The notes beneath the pieces are model-generated. The model saw nothing but the letters and a program-made list of their open reading frames with translations, ran no database searches and was not told where the DNA came from. A program made the translations under genes and the position numbers. A stretch of DNA of 64,000 nt. Source: Novosphingobium profundi (GTDB lineage Bacteria; Pseudomonadota; Alphaproteobacteria; Sphingomonadales; Sphingomonadaceae). Shown in pieces: positions 18,323 to 27,367 of the stretch. Position 1 is the first letter of the stretch, and each line of letters begins with the position of its first letter. The stretch spans positions 62,001-126,000 of the forward strand of contig NZ_JABWCU010000010.1 in the NCBI RefSeq assembly GCF_018491765.1, given 5' to 3'.

Positions 18323-18396
18323 ACCCCGTATACCGTCCAGCTTTGCACATGGGACGAGGTGTCACTCGGCAACGGCCCATATTGGGAATGGGAGCT

Positions 18397-18415
18397 CGAG
18401 GGGCGATGCCCCTCG
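18397..18415 (-). terminator. Hairpin downstream of the DUF3108-like gene
   Basis: A perfect 8-bp stem (CGAGGGGC, loop GAT, GCCCCTCG) lies between two convergent genes, 23 nt beyond the minus-strand stop. It likely limits read-through from that side. Confidence 0.45.
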
Positions 18416-18438
18416 AAATTACCTTCCTCGATACCCCC

Positions 18439-19167
18439 TTAGCGGCTGAGTTCGACCAGCTCGTACCAGGTCTGCATGTAGCCGCCCACGCCCGCCTGGA
18501 CGAGCAGCGCGTCCTCGTCCGCCGTCACCCAGACCTCGTAGGGCGGGTGCGACTTGCCGTTGAGCGCGATCATCGTGCCGTCGTCGTCGCTGAAGCGGAA
18601 CTTGTGGCAGTCGAATGTACCGGCGGGCACGGTCACGCGCTCGTCGCCCACGTAGCCCAGGTTGATGTTGGACTCGGTGATGAGCGGCGGGCTGGCGCCG
18701 CGATGGTCGAGCGAGGGCATGAAGCAGCGCAAGTTGCGCGTGTGGATCCCGCGTGAGCGATCGATCCGGCGCGTCACGTAGGCATCGCCCGCGATCGGGT
18801 GCGTGCCGAAGCCGTCGAAGGCCCCGCCGATGGGCACGCTCTGCGAAACGCGCCCGATGCTCGGGCCATAGCTCTCGCACTCCACGGTATCGTCGGTGAA
18901 GCGGAAGAAGCCTGCGCCCATGAAGGCATCGCCCACCGTCAGGCGCACGAAGCAGTCCATCGGCCGGTCGTTCTCGTCCAGGCTGTAGACCACGTCGCGC
19001 AGCACTGTGGGATCGGGCTCGTCGATCTCGCAGCGCGCGCGCAGGGTCTTCTTGCCGTCGCCGTGGTGGGTGAAGGTGAATTCTTCGCGGCCGCGCTCCT
19101 CGCCCTCGCGGCCGGGCTTGCGCGAGGTGTAGAGGATCGTGCCGCTGATCGTGCGGTGCTTCTGCAT
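18439..19167 (-). CDS. DUF3108-like protein of unknown function
   Basis: The ATG at 19167 has AGGAG upstream. The 242-residue protein has no evident signal peptide or membrane span. It is rich in beta strands. The C-terminal third (VTVPAGTFDCHKFRF, then YEVWVTADEDALLVQA) resembles DUF3108-type repeats, a lipocalin-like barrel found in periplasmic and binding proteins. It lies 35 nt downstream of the alpha/beta hydrolase and probably shares its transcript. The function is unknown; binding of the hydrolase substrate is a guess. Confidence 0.65.
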   Translation of the reverse strand: MQKHRTISGTILYTSRKPGREGEERGREEFTFTHHGDGKKTLRARCEIDEPDPTVLRDVVYSLDENDRPMDCFVRLTVGDAFMGAGFFRFTDDTVECESYGPSIGRVSQSVPIGGAFDGFGTHPIAGDAYVTRRIDRSRGIHTRNLRCFMPSLDHRGASPPLITESNINLGYVGDERVTVPAGTFDCHKFRFSDDDGTMIALNGKSHPPYEVWVTADEDALLVQAGVGGYMQTWYELVELSR

Positions 19168-19202
19168 GGCGGTGGTCTCTCCTGTGTGAAAGGCGCTTCG
19201 GT

Positions 19203-20042
19203 TCAGGCCGTGAAGCCGGTGATGGCGGCGTGGCGCGCGGCGCGGAAATCGGGCGCGTCGAGGCGCGGCAGTTCGCAGAAGGTGCCCGTCGGCATGGCCG
19301 CGCAAAGCGTTTCGCTGACCGCGCGCAAGGGGTCGTTGACCGCCGCCGTCACCAGCGTTGGCACCGTGACGAGCGGCAGGCGCGTGTCGGCGCGCCACTT
19401 GAACGAGGCGTGGTAGTTGCGCTGGTAGGTGGTCGAGGCCTTCATCACCTCGAGCATCCAGGCGTGCAGGTCCTGCGCGCTGCCAAGACCGTTCTCGCGG
19501 CGGCCCTCGCGCGTGCGCTTGTACCAGGGGAAGAACAGGTACTGGTCGCGGCAGAACATGAACATGCGCAGAAGGTAGGCGCCGTCGAGATCGGGCTCGA
19601 AGGGGAAGGCGTACGTCGAAAGCACCTCGTCGAGCTGCTCGCCTTCCATCAGGCTGACCCCGTCGAGCACGAGCGCGCCGATCCGCTCGGGCGCGAGGAT
19701 CGCGAGTTCGGCGGCGATCGAGGCGCCGGTGTGCGAGCCGTAGACATCGACCCTGTCGAGCCCCATCGCGTCGAGGAAGCCGAGCATGGCGGTCGCCAGT
19801 TCGGGCATCGTCGGTTCGCGGTCGAACAGCGCCGGGCTATCGCCGTTGCCCGGCGTATCGGGGGCGTAGACGCGGCGCTCGCCCGCGAAATCCTCGATCG
19901 TGCGCACCTGCTGGCGCGAACTGCCGGGCGAGGCGTGGAGGATGAGCAGCGCACGGCCGGGGTTACCCTCGCCTGCGTGGCGATAGTGCATCTGGCCGTG
20001 GGGCAGGTCGGCAAAGCCGCGGCGGATCGAAACGGGGGTCAC
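19203..20042 (-). CDS. Alpha/beta hydrolase fold protein with His at the nucleophile position
   Basis: It starts with GTG at 20042, seven bases after GGAG. The 279-residue protein has the fold landmarks: the HASPGSSRQ oxyanion turn near residue 36, DTPGNGDS near 62, and the nucleophile elbow at about residue 102. The elbow reads YGSHTGAS, so the G-x-Nuc-x-G position holds His rather than Ser, Asp or Cys. The usual C-terminal catalytic His is also hard to place (PRLDAPDFRAARHAAI). It may be a non-hydrolytic lyase or a binding protein. It is downstream of the TonB receptor, past a terminator. Confidence 0.8.
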   Translation of the reverse strand: MTPVSIRRGFADLPHGQMHYRHAGEGNPGRALLILHASPGSSRQQVRTIEDFAGERRVYAPDTPGNGDSPALFDREPTMPELATAMLGFLDAMGLDRVDVYGSHTGASIAAELAILAPERIGALVLDGVSLMEGEQLDEVLSTYAFPFEPDLDGAYLLRMFMFCRDQYLFFPWYKRTREGRRENGLGSAQDLHAWMLEVMKASTTYQRNYHASFKWRADTRLPLVTVPTLVTAAVNDPLRAVSETLCAAMPTGTFCELPRLDAPDFRAARHAAITGFTA

Positions 20043-20070
20043 CAGATGTCTCCGGAAGGTAAGAGGAGGT

Positions 20071-20108
20071 AAAAAAGGGCGGGAACGGCGTGGTCGGCCG
20101 CTCCCGCC
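20071..20108 (-). terminator. Intrinsic terminator after the second TonB receptor gene
   Basis: On the minus strand a GC-rich hairpin (arms about 20077-20090 and 20095-20108, one mismatch) is followed by six T (20071-20076). It separates the receptor from the downstream alpha/beta hydrolase. Either the hydrolase has its own promoter or expression depends on read-through. Confidence 0.7.
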
Positions 20109-20174
20109 ATGCCTGCGAAGGGATGGTGCAGGTCAGGTGCCGGGGCTGGCTGGACGACAGCCCGGGATGGTGGA

Positions 20175-22406
20175 TCAGATCTTGAACTTCACGCGCACGG
20201 TGAAGCGGCGCGGATCGCCCGGGAACAGCGAGAGGAAGTTCGCGGTCACGGTCTTGTCGTCGAACAGGTTGGTCACCTCGAAGGAGACCTTGTAGCTGTC
20301 GTCGTCCTGCGTGAAGCTGACCCCCGCATCGACGAAGTCCTCGGTCGTGGTGGTGGTCGAGTTGGCGACGGCCACCCAGTAGGGCGAGTTGTGGCGCCAG
20401 GTCACGTTGCCCCCGAAGTATCCGCCGAGCGAGGCCACGGGCACTTCATAGGCCGCGCCGCCGCTGAACTGGAACTTGGGCACGCGCACCGGCACGAGAT
20501 CGGTGGAGAGCGTGGTCGCCTCGGGCGAGATGTAGGAATAGCGCCCGTGCATGTAGGACGGGTTGGCGAAGAGCGAGAGATTGCCGAACTTGGCCGAAGT
20601 CTCCAGCTCGAGGCCGTAGGTCTCCAGCGTGCCTGCGTTGAAGGGCAGGCTGGCGATCACGCCCAGCGAATTGACCACGCCGGCCGTAACCTGCAGGTCC
20701 TTGGTCTCGGCGTAGTAGCCGGTGAGGTTGAAGCGCAAGTGCCGGTCGAACAGCTCGGACTTGACGCCTGCCTCGTAGGACCAGGTCTTCTCGGGGCGGA
20801 ACGTCACCGCGTTCTGCGCGAGGCTGGCGGTGCCGTTCCAGCCACCCGACTTGAAGCCGTTGGTGGCGGACGCGAACAGCATCACGTCGGGATTGACCTT
20901 GTAGTTGACCGCGAGGCGCGGAGTGAAGCGCTTGACCGTCTGGCTGAGCGGAATGCCGTAGGAGGTTACCGCCGCATCGTCGTAGGACAGGGTCGGGAAC
21001 TGGGTGGACTTGATGTAGTGGAGGTTCTTCTCCTCCCAGGTGTAGCGCCCGCCCGCCGTCAGCGTCAGCGCGTCGGTCACGTGGACGTCGGCCTGCGCGT
21101 AGGCGGCGGCGGTCTTCACCTCGTGCTTGTAGTGCGCGTCCTGGATCGGATTGAAGTCGGTGGTGCCGCCCGAGAAGCTGGTCTGGCGGTCATTCGCGGT
21201 CTCGCGCAAGTAGAACAGGCCCGCGACGAGATCGACCGCCGAGCCGAATTTCTTGTTGAGCTTCAACTCGTGGCTTTGCTGCTCGTACGTGCCGTTGTCG
21301 ACGATCAGGTAGCCGGCGTACTTGTTGGTCTGGCTGTTGTTGTATTCGTTGATGTAGCCCTGATCCATGTGGCGGTAGCCGAAGATGTAGGTGATCGAGG
21401 CATCGCCGTCGAACTCGTAGTTGACGTTGGCGCTGGTCGCGAAGGTCTGCGAGAGGTTGCAGCTGCCCTTGCCGGTGGTCAGCAGCGTGTTGACGTTGTC
21501 GTCGGTGCAATCGGTCTTGGCGAGGCCGGTCGCGCTTTCGTAGAACACCGGCTTGCGGGTCGAGCCCGGAACATAGGGGTTGCCGCCCTGCCCATCGACA
21601 TAGCGCAGGCCCGTGTAGGTGCTGGCGTTGCTGGTGTACTCGGCCGAAAGGTCGACCGTCAGGCGGTCGGTCGGCAGCAGGCGCACGTCGCCGCGCACGC
21701 CGTAGCTCTTCTCGCCGTTGAGCCATTCGTTGGTGGTCACGTTCTTCAGGTAGCCGCGATCCTGCACCGCAAAGCCCGAGATCTTGGTCAGGATCTTGTC
21801 AGTGATCGGCAGGTCCGCGGTGGCCTTGACGGTGTAGCGTTCGTACGAGCCGCCGGTCACCTCGAACTTCATGCCCGCGGTGTCGGAAGGCTTGCGCATG
21901 ATCACCGCGATCGCGCCGCCGGTGGTGTTGCGCCCGAACAGCGTGCCCTGCGGCCCGCGCATCACCTCGACGCGCTCGGTATCGAAGAAGGCGTAGTTGT
22001 TGGCGTTCTGGCGCGCGATGTAGATGTCGTCGACATACGTCGTGACCGGCGCGTCGAAGGTCGCGGTCGACTGGCTGTTGCCCAGCCCGCGCATGTAGTA
22101 GGCGTTTGCCGAAGCGAGGCCTGCGTTGTGCTGCGAGATCATGCCCGGCACGAACTTCGAGGTGCTCAGCGTGTCGGTGACGTTGAGGCGCTCGAGCATG
22201 GCCTCGTTGAAGGCGGTCACCGAGACCGGGACGTCCTGCAGCTTCTCCTGGCGGCGCTGCGAGGTGACGACGATTTCCTCGAGGCCTCCCGTGGAGGCTT
22301 GGGTGGGCTGGGCCGGCGCGGTGTCCGCGCTCTGGGCCGCAGCCGAGGTTGCCAGCAAGCCGGCTGGCAGGATCATGGCGGACAGCAGGTAACGGTGATC
22401 GATCAT
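20175..22406 (-). CDS. TonB-dependent outer-membrane receptor, GntR-regulated
   Basis: The ATG at 22406 is preceded by GAGGGG. The 743-residue protein has a signal peptide ending near AAAQ (residue 25), a TonB-box-like EEIVVTSQRR, a plug with VMRGPQGTLFGRNTTGG, and a barrel ending FTVRVKFKI. This is the sphingomonad receptor type that imports non-iron organic substrates. A 16-bp site resembling the GntR operator is 40 nt upstream, linking it to the MFS-oxidase-bicupin operon as the outer-membrane entry for the same compound. Confidence 0.9.
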   Translation of the reverse strand: MIDHRYLLSAMILPAGLLATSAAAQSADTAPAQPTQASTGGLEEIVVTSQRRQEKLQDVPVSVTAFNEAMLERLNVTDTLSTSKFVPGMISQHNAGLASANAYYMRGLGNSQSTATFDAPVTTYVDDIYIARQNANNYAFFDTERVEVMRGPQGTLFGRNTTGGAIAVIMRKPSDTAGMKFEVTGGSYERYTVKATADLPITDKILTKISGFAVQDRGYLKNVTTNEWLNGEKSYGVRGDVRLLPTDRLTVDLSAEYTSNASTYTGLRYVDGQGGNPYVPGSTRKPVFYESATGLAKTDCTDDNVNTLLTTGKGSCNLSQTFATSANVNYEFDGDASITYIFGYRHMDQGYINEYNNSQTNKYAGYLIVDNGTYEQQSHELKLNKKFGSAVDLVAGLFYLRETANDRQTSFSGGTTDFNPIQDAHYKHEVKTAAAYAQADVHVTDALTLTAGGRYTWEEKNLHYIKSTQFPTLSYDDAAVTSYGIPLSQTVKRFTPRLAVNYKVNPDVMLFASATNGFKSGGWNGTASLAQNAVTFRPEKTWSYEAGVKSELFDRHLRFNLTGYYAETKDLQVTAGVVNSLGVIASLPFNAGTLETYGLELETSAKFGNLSLFANPSYMHGRYSYISPEATTLSTDLVPVRVPKFQFSGGAAYEVPVASLGGYFGGNVTWRHNSPYWVAVANSTTTTTEDFVDAGVSFTQDDDSYKVSFEVTNLFDDKTVTANFLSLFPGDPRRFTVRVKFKI

Positions 22407-22853
22407 TTTAACCCCTCATGATGGCATCGTTGGCCTGGGTCTATTGTGATAACGATATACCTTTATGTCAAAGACCTTTGGGGTTGCTCATGAAGTCCAT
22501 ATTAATCGTTCTAAAACAGATCATTATCCAGAAACTCTGGTGAGCTGCGTGGTCTCTGTCCGATCGCTTCCGGGCCAGGAGAACGGCGAGGGGCGGCCTG
22601 TGCGCCGGTTGCACGAGCCGATTCGAAGGGAGCTGGAAATCCGCAAGACGGCCATTCTCTATCCGGGCATCGGATAAAGGCGCGCGCTGGCGGAGGGTGA
22701 TCCGACCCGCAGCGGTGCCGGAAAGAGGGACCGACCGCCCGCAGTGACGCGGCCGCGCCGCACGCGATCTTCAACGGGCCGCCCGGGCGTGGTACCCTGC
22801 ACGTTCCGGATTTCGGTGTCTGTAAAGCTATCGGATCATAGGGGAGAGGCGGG
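22407..22853. other. 447-nt intergenic region
   Basis: Apart from the operator-like site at 22446-22461 and an AT-rich promoter stretch to about 22530, I see no supported gene. A 70-codon frame at 22465-22677 lacks a ribosome-binding site and family resemblance. The region separates the divergent TonB receptor and TPR genes. Confidence 0.5.
22446..22461. promoter_or_regulatory. Candidate GntR operator upstream of TonB receptor
   Basis: GTGATA-ACGA-TATACC matches the reverse complement of the 14418-14433 palindrome at 13 of 16 positions. It lies 40-55 nt upstream of the receptor start, as expected for a repressor site. Confidence 0.5.
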
Positions 22854-24671
22854 ATGCGGGCTCTTTATGGTGCTGGCCTGATGATCGTTGCGGCGGGCGG
22901 CGTTCCCGCGGCGATGCCGCTCGAGGGGGCGGTCGCGACCGGCCCCGCTCTCTCCGGGCAACCCGACCCGACGCTGGCCGGGCGGCTTGCCTGCGGGGGC
23001 GGCAATCGCAACGCGCTGACGTTGCGCCGTCGTCTCGAACTGGCGGGGCGGCTGGCGCCCGCAAGCCCCGACGGAGCGGGAGGGATCGCGCTCTATCCGG
23101 GAATACCCGCGAGCGACCTGCCCGCGCCCGAGCTTCAAGGGCTTGCCGCGCGCTACTTCGCGCAAGGGCTGGCGCTGTCCTACGGCTTCAACCACGCGGC
23201 GGCGATCCGCTCGTTCCGCAAGGCGCAGCAAGCCGATCCGGACTGTGCCTTGTGCTACTGGGGCGAGGCGATGGCGCATGGCCCCAACATCAACGCGGCC
23301 ATGGGCGCCGGGGATGGGGAGGCGGCCCTGCGTGCGCTTGCCCGGGCACGCGCGCTGGCCCCTGCGGCTTCGCCCGTCGTGCGCGGCCTCATTGCCGCGC
23401 AGGCGGCGCGCTACGAAACGCTGGGGCATGGCGGGGCAGGACAGGGGCAGGGACAGGGGCAGGCCGGCCGGGCGGACCTCGACCGCGCCTACGCCGGTGC
23501 GATGCAGGATCTTGCCACGCGCTTTGCGCAAAGCGACGACCTGGCCGTGCTCGCAGCGGAAGCGGCGATGAACACGCGGCCTTGGGACTACTGGCAGGCG
23601 CCCGGCACGCCCTATCCCGAGATCGCCTGGGCGATCGGGCGGGTCGAGGAGGTCATGCGGCGCAATCCCCGGCACGCGCAGGCCGGGCACCTCTACATCC
23701 ACCTGATGGAGGCGAGCGCGCCCGAGAAGGCGCAGGATGCGGCGGACCGCCTGGCGACGGGCGCGGCCCCGGCGCAGCTCGGCCACCTCGTCCACATGCC
23801 CTCGCACATCTACTATCGCGTCGGGCGCTACGCCGATTCGCTGCGCGCCAACATCGCCGCCGTGCGGGCGGACGAGGCCTATCTCGCCCAGGCGGGCGAC
23901 GACGGGCTCTATCGCTACGGCTACTACCCGCACAACGTCCATTTCCTGCTGACTTCGGCGCAGATGGTCGGCGACATGGGGCGGGTGATGACCGAGGCGG
24001 CGCGGCTGACCCGGTTGCTCGACGTCGAGACCGCGCGGCGCGTGCCCTGGGTCCAGGCGATCCATGCCGCGCCGGCTTTCGCGATCGCCCAGTTCGGGAG
24101 CGTGGAGGCGATCCTGGCGTCCACCGAGACACCCTCGCCGCTGCCCTATCCCGAGGCGATGCGCCACTACGCGCGGGCCACCGCGGCGGCGCAGGCGGGC
24201 GACCGCGTGGCCTTCGCTGGGCACCTCGCGGCCTTGCAGGAGGCGGGCCGCTCGCCGCCGATCGCGCAGATGGCGGGGGAGGGCTTTCCCGCTCCCGACC
24301 TGCTGCGACTGGCGGCGCTGGTGGCCGAGGCGCGCTGGCAGCACTGGCAGGGCAGCCTTGCGCGCGCGGTGACGCTCTACGACGAGGCCGAGGTGGTCGA
24401 GGCGAGGATCGCCTACAACGAGCCGCCTTACTGGTATTACCCGGTCGCCCAGTCGCGCGGCGCGGCGCTCTACGCTTCCGGGCAGTTCGCCGCCGCGCGC
24501 GAGGCATTCCGCAAGGCGCTGTTCATGGCGCCCAACGACGGCTGGGCGCTCTACGGCCTTGCCCGGAGCGAGGCCAGCCTCGGAAACCGGCGCGAGGCCG
24601 AGGCGGCGGGCGCCGCGCTGGCGCGCAACTGGCTGGGCGACCCGCAGTGGCTGACGATGGCGCGGCTCTAG
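22854..24671 (+). CDS. Tetratricopeptide repeat protein, probably exported
   Basis: The ATG is preceded by GGGGAGAGGCGGG. The 605-residue protein begins with a hydrophobic segment compatible with a signal peptide. TPR-type helices occupy about residues 95-160 (RYFAQGLALSYGFNHAAAIRSFRKA) and 500-600 (SRGAALYASGQFAAAREAFRKAL). A CALCYWGEAMAHGPNIN motif is shared with a family of large TPR proteins of unknown role, and HMPSHIYYRVGRY lies in the middle. Short GQGQGQG repeats near residue 200 come from a GC-rich tandem tract (23443-23462). It converges with the MFS gene seven bases away. Confidence 0.75.
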   Translation: MRALYGAGLMIVAAGGVPAAMPLEGAVATGPALSGQPDPTLAGRLACGGGNRNALTLRRRLELAGRLAPASPDGAGGIALYPGIPASDLPAPELQGLAARYFAQGLALSYGFNHAAAIRSFRKAQQADPDCALCYWGEAMAHGPNINAAMGAGDGEAALRALARARALAPAASPVVRGLIAAQAARYETLGHGGAGQGQGQGQAGRADLDRAYAGAMQDLATRFAQSDDLAVLAAEAAMNTRPWDYWQAPGTPYPEIAWAIGRVEEVMRRNPRHAQAGHLYIHLMEASAPEKAQDAADRLATGAAPAQLGHLVHMPSHIYYRVGRYADSLRANIAAVRADEAYLAQAGDDGLYRYGYYPHNVHFLLTSAQMVGDMGRVMTEAARLTRLLDVETARRVPWVQAIHAAPAFAIAQFGSVEAILASTETPSPLPYPEAMRHYARATAAAQAGDRVAFAGHLAALQEAGRSPPIAQMAGEGFPAPDLLRLAALVAEARWQHWQGSLARAVTLYDEAEVVEARIAYNEPPYWYYPVAQSRGAALYASGQFAAAREAFRKALFMAPNDGWALYGLARSEASLGNRREAEAAGAALARNWLGDPQWLTMARL

Positions 24672-24678
24672 GCCGGGG

Positions 24679-26025
24679 TCACGGGGCGCGGGGCGCTTCG
24701 GGGGCGGTTTCGCGCAGCAGGAGCAGCGCCAACGCGCCCAGCAGCGAGCCGCTGGCCATGATCACCGCCACGCCTGCAAGGCCTATGCCCGCGGTGAACA
24801 GGATACCCGCCACGATCGGGCCGAGCGCCGCTCCGCCGCGTCCCAGGCCGATCACGAAGCCGGTCCCGCCCGCGCGCACTTCGGTCGGGAAGGCCTTGGC
24901 GAAGATGGCGTAGAGGCCGACGACGCCGGCGTTGGTGAAGAAGCCCGCTGCCCCCGCGACCGTCGCCAGCCCCGCCAGCGATTGCTGCCCCTGGCCGAAC
25001 ACGATGACCATGACGGTCGAGACGAGCATGGCCCCGATCACCAGACGGCGCACCGCCACCCGGTAGGTCAGGAAGCTGAGCAGGCTGGCGCCGAGCAGGC
25101 CGCCCACGTTGGCCCAGACCAGCACGCCGCCCGCCTGCGCGGCGGGGTAGCCCATGTCGACCACGATCTTGGGGATCCACTTCAGGATGAAGTAGAAGGT
25201 CATGATGTGGCAGAAGTAGGCGATCGTCAGGAGCACCGTGCTGCGCGCGAGCGTGGGCGCGAAGAGGGCGGCGAAGGAGGCCTTGGGGGCGTCTTCGCGG
25301 TGGGGAGGAAGCCCGCTCGCGGGAGCATGGCCGAGCCGCGCGAGGATCGCGTTGATCCGCGCGAGCGCGTCTGCCCGGCGGCGATGGACATGGAAGCCGA
25401 TCGATTCCGGCAGCAGGAAGAAGGCCAGCGGCAGGAAGGCCGCGCTGACCGCCGCGCCGAACAGGAAGACGTCGCGCCAGTTGCCGCTCGCCAGCAGAGA
25501 ACTGGCAATCGAACCGCCCAGGATCGCGCCCATCGGATAGCCCGAGGCCATGATTGCGACCGCGAGGTTGCGGTGCCGGGCGTTCGCGAATTCGGCGACG
25601 ATGGCGTTGGTGCAGGCCAGCATGCCGCCGATGCCAAGGCCCGTGACGAGGCGGATCAGGCCGAGCTCGACGACCGAGTGCGCCAGCGTTGCCAGCGCCA
25701 TGCCGCCCGCCATGACGACGAGGCAGCCCAGCACGGTGGGGCGTCGCCCGATGCGGTCGGCGAGGTTGCCGAGCAGGATCGAGCCGATCGCCATGCCGAT
25801 CAGTTCCATCGAGAGCACCACGCCCAGCGCGGCGCGGTCGATGCCCCATTCGCTGGCGATGCCGGGCGAGGCGAAGCTGATCGCCAACACGTCGAAGCCG
25901 TCGAGCGCGTTGAGCGCGATGGAGAGCGCGACGACGACGATCTGGAGCGGCTTCATCGGGCTTGCCGAGAGCAGTTCCTGCGGGTCGGTGCCGGGGGCGG
26001 CGGTGGCGGATGGGGGGGAAGCCAT
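24679..26025 (-). CDS. MFS transporter, aromatic acid:H+ symporter-like
   Basis: This 448-residue, twelve-span transporter shows the aromatic acid/H+ symporter signatures: LDGFDVLAISFASPGIASEWG in the first helix with the key Asp, and GNLADRIGRRPTVLG in loop 2-3. It lies 14 nt after another MFS gene. No good ribosome-binding site precedes the ATG, so translation may depend on coupling. A substrate such as a benzoate-like acid is suggested by family; what the operon actually imports is unknown. Confidence 0.83.
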   Translation of the reverse strand: MASPPSATAAPGTDPQELLSASPMKPLQIVVVALSIALNALDGFDVLAISFASPGIASEWGIDRAALGVVLSMELIGMAIGSILLGNLADRIGRRPTVLGCLVVMAGGMALATLAHSVVELGLIRLVTGLGIGGMLACTNAIVAEFANARHRNLAVAIMASGYPMGAILGGSIASSLLASGNWRDVFLFGAAVSAAFLPLAFFLLPESIGFHVHRRRADALARINAILARLGHAPASGLPPHREDAPKASFAALFAPTLARSTVLLTIAYFCHIMTFYFILKWIPKIVVDMGYPAAQAGGVLVWANVGGLLGASLLSFLTYRVAVRRLVIGAMLVSTVMVIVFGQGQQSLAGLATVAGAAGFFTNAGVVGLYAIFAKAFPTEVRAGGTGFVIGLGRGGAALGPIVAGILFTAGIGLAGVAVIMASGSLLGALALLLLRETAPEAPRAP

Positions 26026-26039
26026 GTGCGAGGGGTCTT

Positions 26040-27251
26040 TCAGTGCGAGGGGGGGCCGCCGCGATCGATGCGACCGTAGCGGCGGTCCAGCCAGACGGGG
26101 ACCAGGATGAGGACGAGGAGCGGGAGGGGCAGAAAAACGGACAGCCAGTCAGCCTGCGCGCCAAGGCCGAGCAGCAAGGGACCCGCCGCGGCGCCGATCC
26201 GCCCGACCCCCAGCGCCCAGCCCAGGCCCGTGCTGCGGATCGCGGGCGGGTAGAACTGCGCGGCGGCCGAGGTCATGCCTTTCTGGCTGGCGCCGATGCC
26301 GATGCCCGCCAGCAGCGCAGCCGCGAGCAGCATCCGGGGGGCAAGGCTCAGGCTGAGGACGAGCAGGGCGATCCCCGCGAGGCTGACCAGCCCCATGACG
26401 GCGAGCGCCCGCAACGGACCCCAGCGGTCCGCGCACCAGATCATCGGCAGCGCGCCGATCATGTTGCCCAGGGTGAAGGCGCCGGTCACCGCGACGGCGC
26501 CCGTGAACGTGGCGCCGCCGCGCGTCGCCAGCAGCGGCAGCCAGGACTGGAGCGTGTAGAAAAGGGCAAGGCCGACCGGGAAGAGTACCCAGAACAGCAC
26601 GGTGCCAAGCCGCCGCGAACCGGCCAGGAGCGCGCGTGGACCCTCGATGGGGGGGCGTTCGTCGCGCCGGTGCGTGGGGCGGGTGGTCGTGGGGCTGTCG
26701 GGAAGCCGCCGCGCGCCCAGCGCGCTGGCGAGGGCGAGGACGACGTTGATGGTCCAGGGTGCGCGCCAGCCGGCGAGCGGGATCAGCCAGAGCGAGACCA
26801 GCGCGGCGGTGAGGAACCCCAGCGAATAGGCGGTGTAGACCGCGACGACACGCGGCCCCTGCCAGCGCGTATCGCCCTGCTGGCTGGCGATCGAGACCGC
26901 CGGGGGGATCGCGCCGCCGCTTGCCGCGCCGATCGCGACGCGCCAGGCGCCCAGGGCAAGGACGTCGCGCGCGAGGAGGCTGGCGAGGCTGGCGAAGGCC
27001 AGTGCGGCCATGCTTGCGGCGATCACCCGGCGCGCCCCGAAGCGGTCGGCGAGCGGCGCGACGAGGACGTAGCCGGCCATCAGCCCGAACATGGCGCAGG
27101 CGAGTAAAGGGCCGACCAGACGGTCCGCGAGCGCCCAGTCGTGCACGAGCCCGGGCATCGAGAAGGCGAAGGCCTGCAGGCTGTAACCTGCGGCCAGGAG
27201 CACGGCGGCGCAGCACGCCGTCACCCCGTGTTCGCTTTGGCCCTTGGCCAT
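26040..27251 (-). CDS. MFS transporter
   Basis: The ATG at 27251 follows GAGGAG; a longer frame upstream has no start signal. The 403-residue protein has twelve predicted spans (YSLQAFAFSMPGLVHDWALA, GYVLVAPLADRFGARRVIA in loop 2-3, SQKGMTSAAAQFYP in the second half). It resembles the AAHS/benzoate-type MFS group but lacks the DGFD motif. It is located between the porin and the second MFS gene on the same strand. The two carriers may handle related compounds or import and export respectively. Confidence 0.82.
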   Translation of the reverse strand: MAKGQSEHGVTACCAAVLLAAGYSLQAFAFSMPGLVHDWALADRLVGPLLACAMFGLMAGYVLVAPLADRFGARRVIAASMAALAFASLASLLARDVLALGAWRVAIGAASGGAIPPAVSIASQQGDTRWQGPRVVAVYTAYSLGFLTAALVSLWLIPLAGWRAPWTINVVLALASALGARRLPDSPTTTRPTHRRDERPPIEGPRALLAGSRRLGTVLFWVLFPVGLALFYTLQSWLPLLATRGGATFTGAVAVTGAFTLGNMIGALPMIWCADRWGPLRALAVMGLVSLAGIALLVLSLSLAPRMLLAAALLAGIGIGASQKGMTSAAAQFYPPAIRSTGLGWALGVGRIGAAAGPLLLGLGAQADWLSVFLPLPLLVLILVPVWLDRRYGRIDRGGPPSH

Positions 27252-27367
27252 CCCTTGCAACTCCTCACCCCATCGGCGACCGCCCCGTTCGGGCGCGGCA
27301 GCGGCGCCGCACCCGGCCAGGCGCAGCCCCGGATCCGGAGCCTGCGGCCAAGGGCAGGCACGCGCCA

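Noticed and set aside
18320..18345. GTATAC at 18328-18333 as a third GntR operator
   Set aside because: It lacks the second arm of GGTATA-N4-TATACC and sits between convergent gene ends.
20109..22421. 770-codon plus-strand frame opposite the second TonB receptor
   Set aside because: Antisense shadow of a recognisable gene; no domain and no ribosome-binding site.
22465..22677. 70-codon frame between TonB receptor and TPR genes
   Set aside because: No ribosome-binding site, no recognisable motif, and it lies in promoter-like AT-rich sequence.
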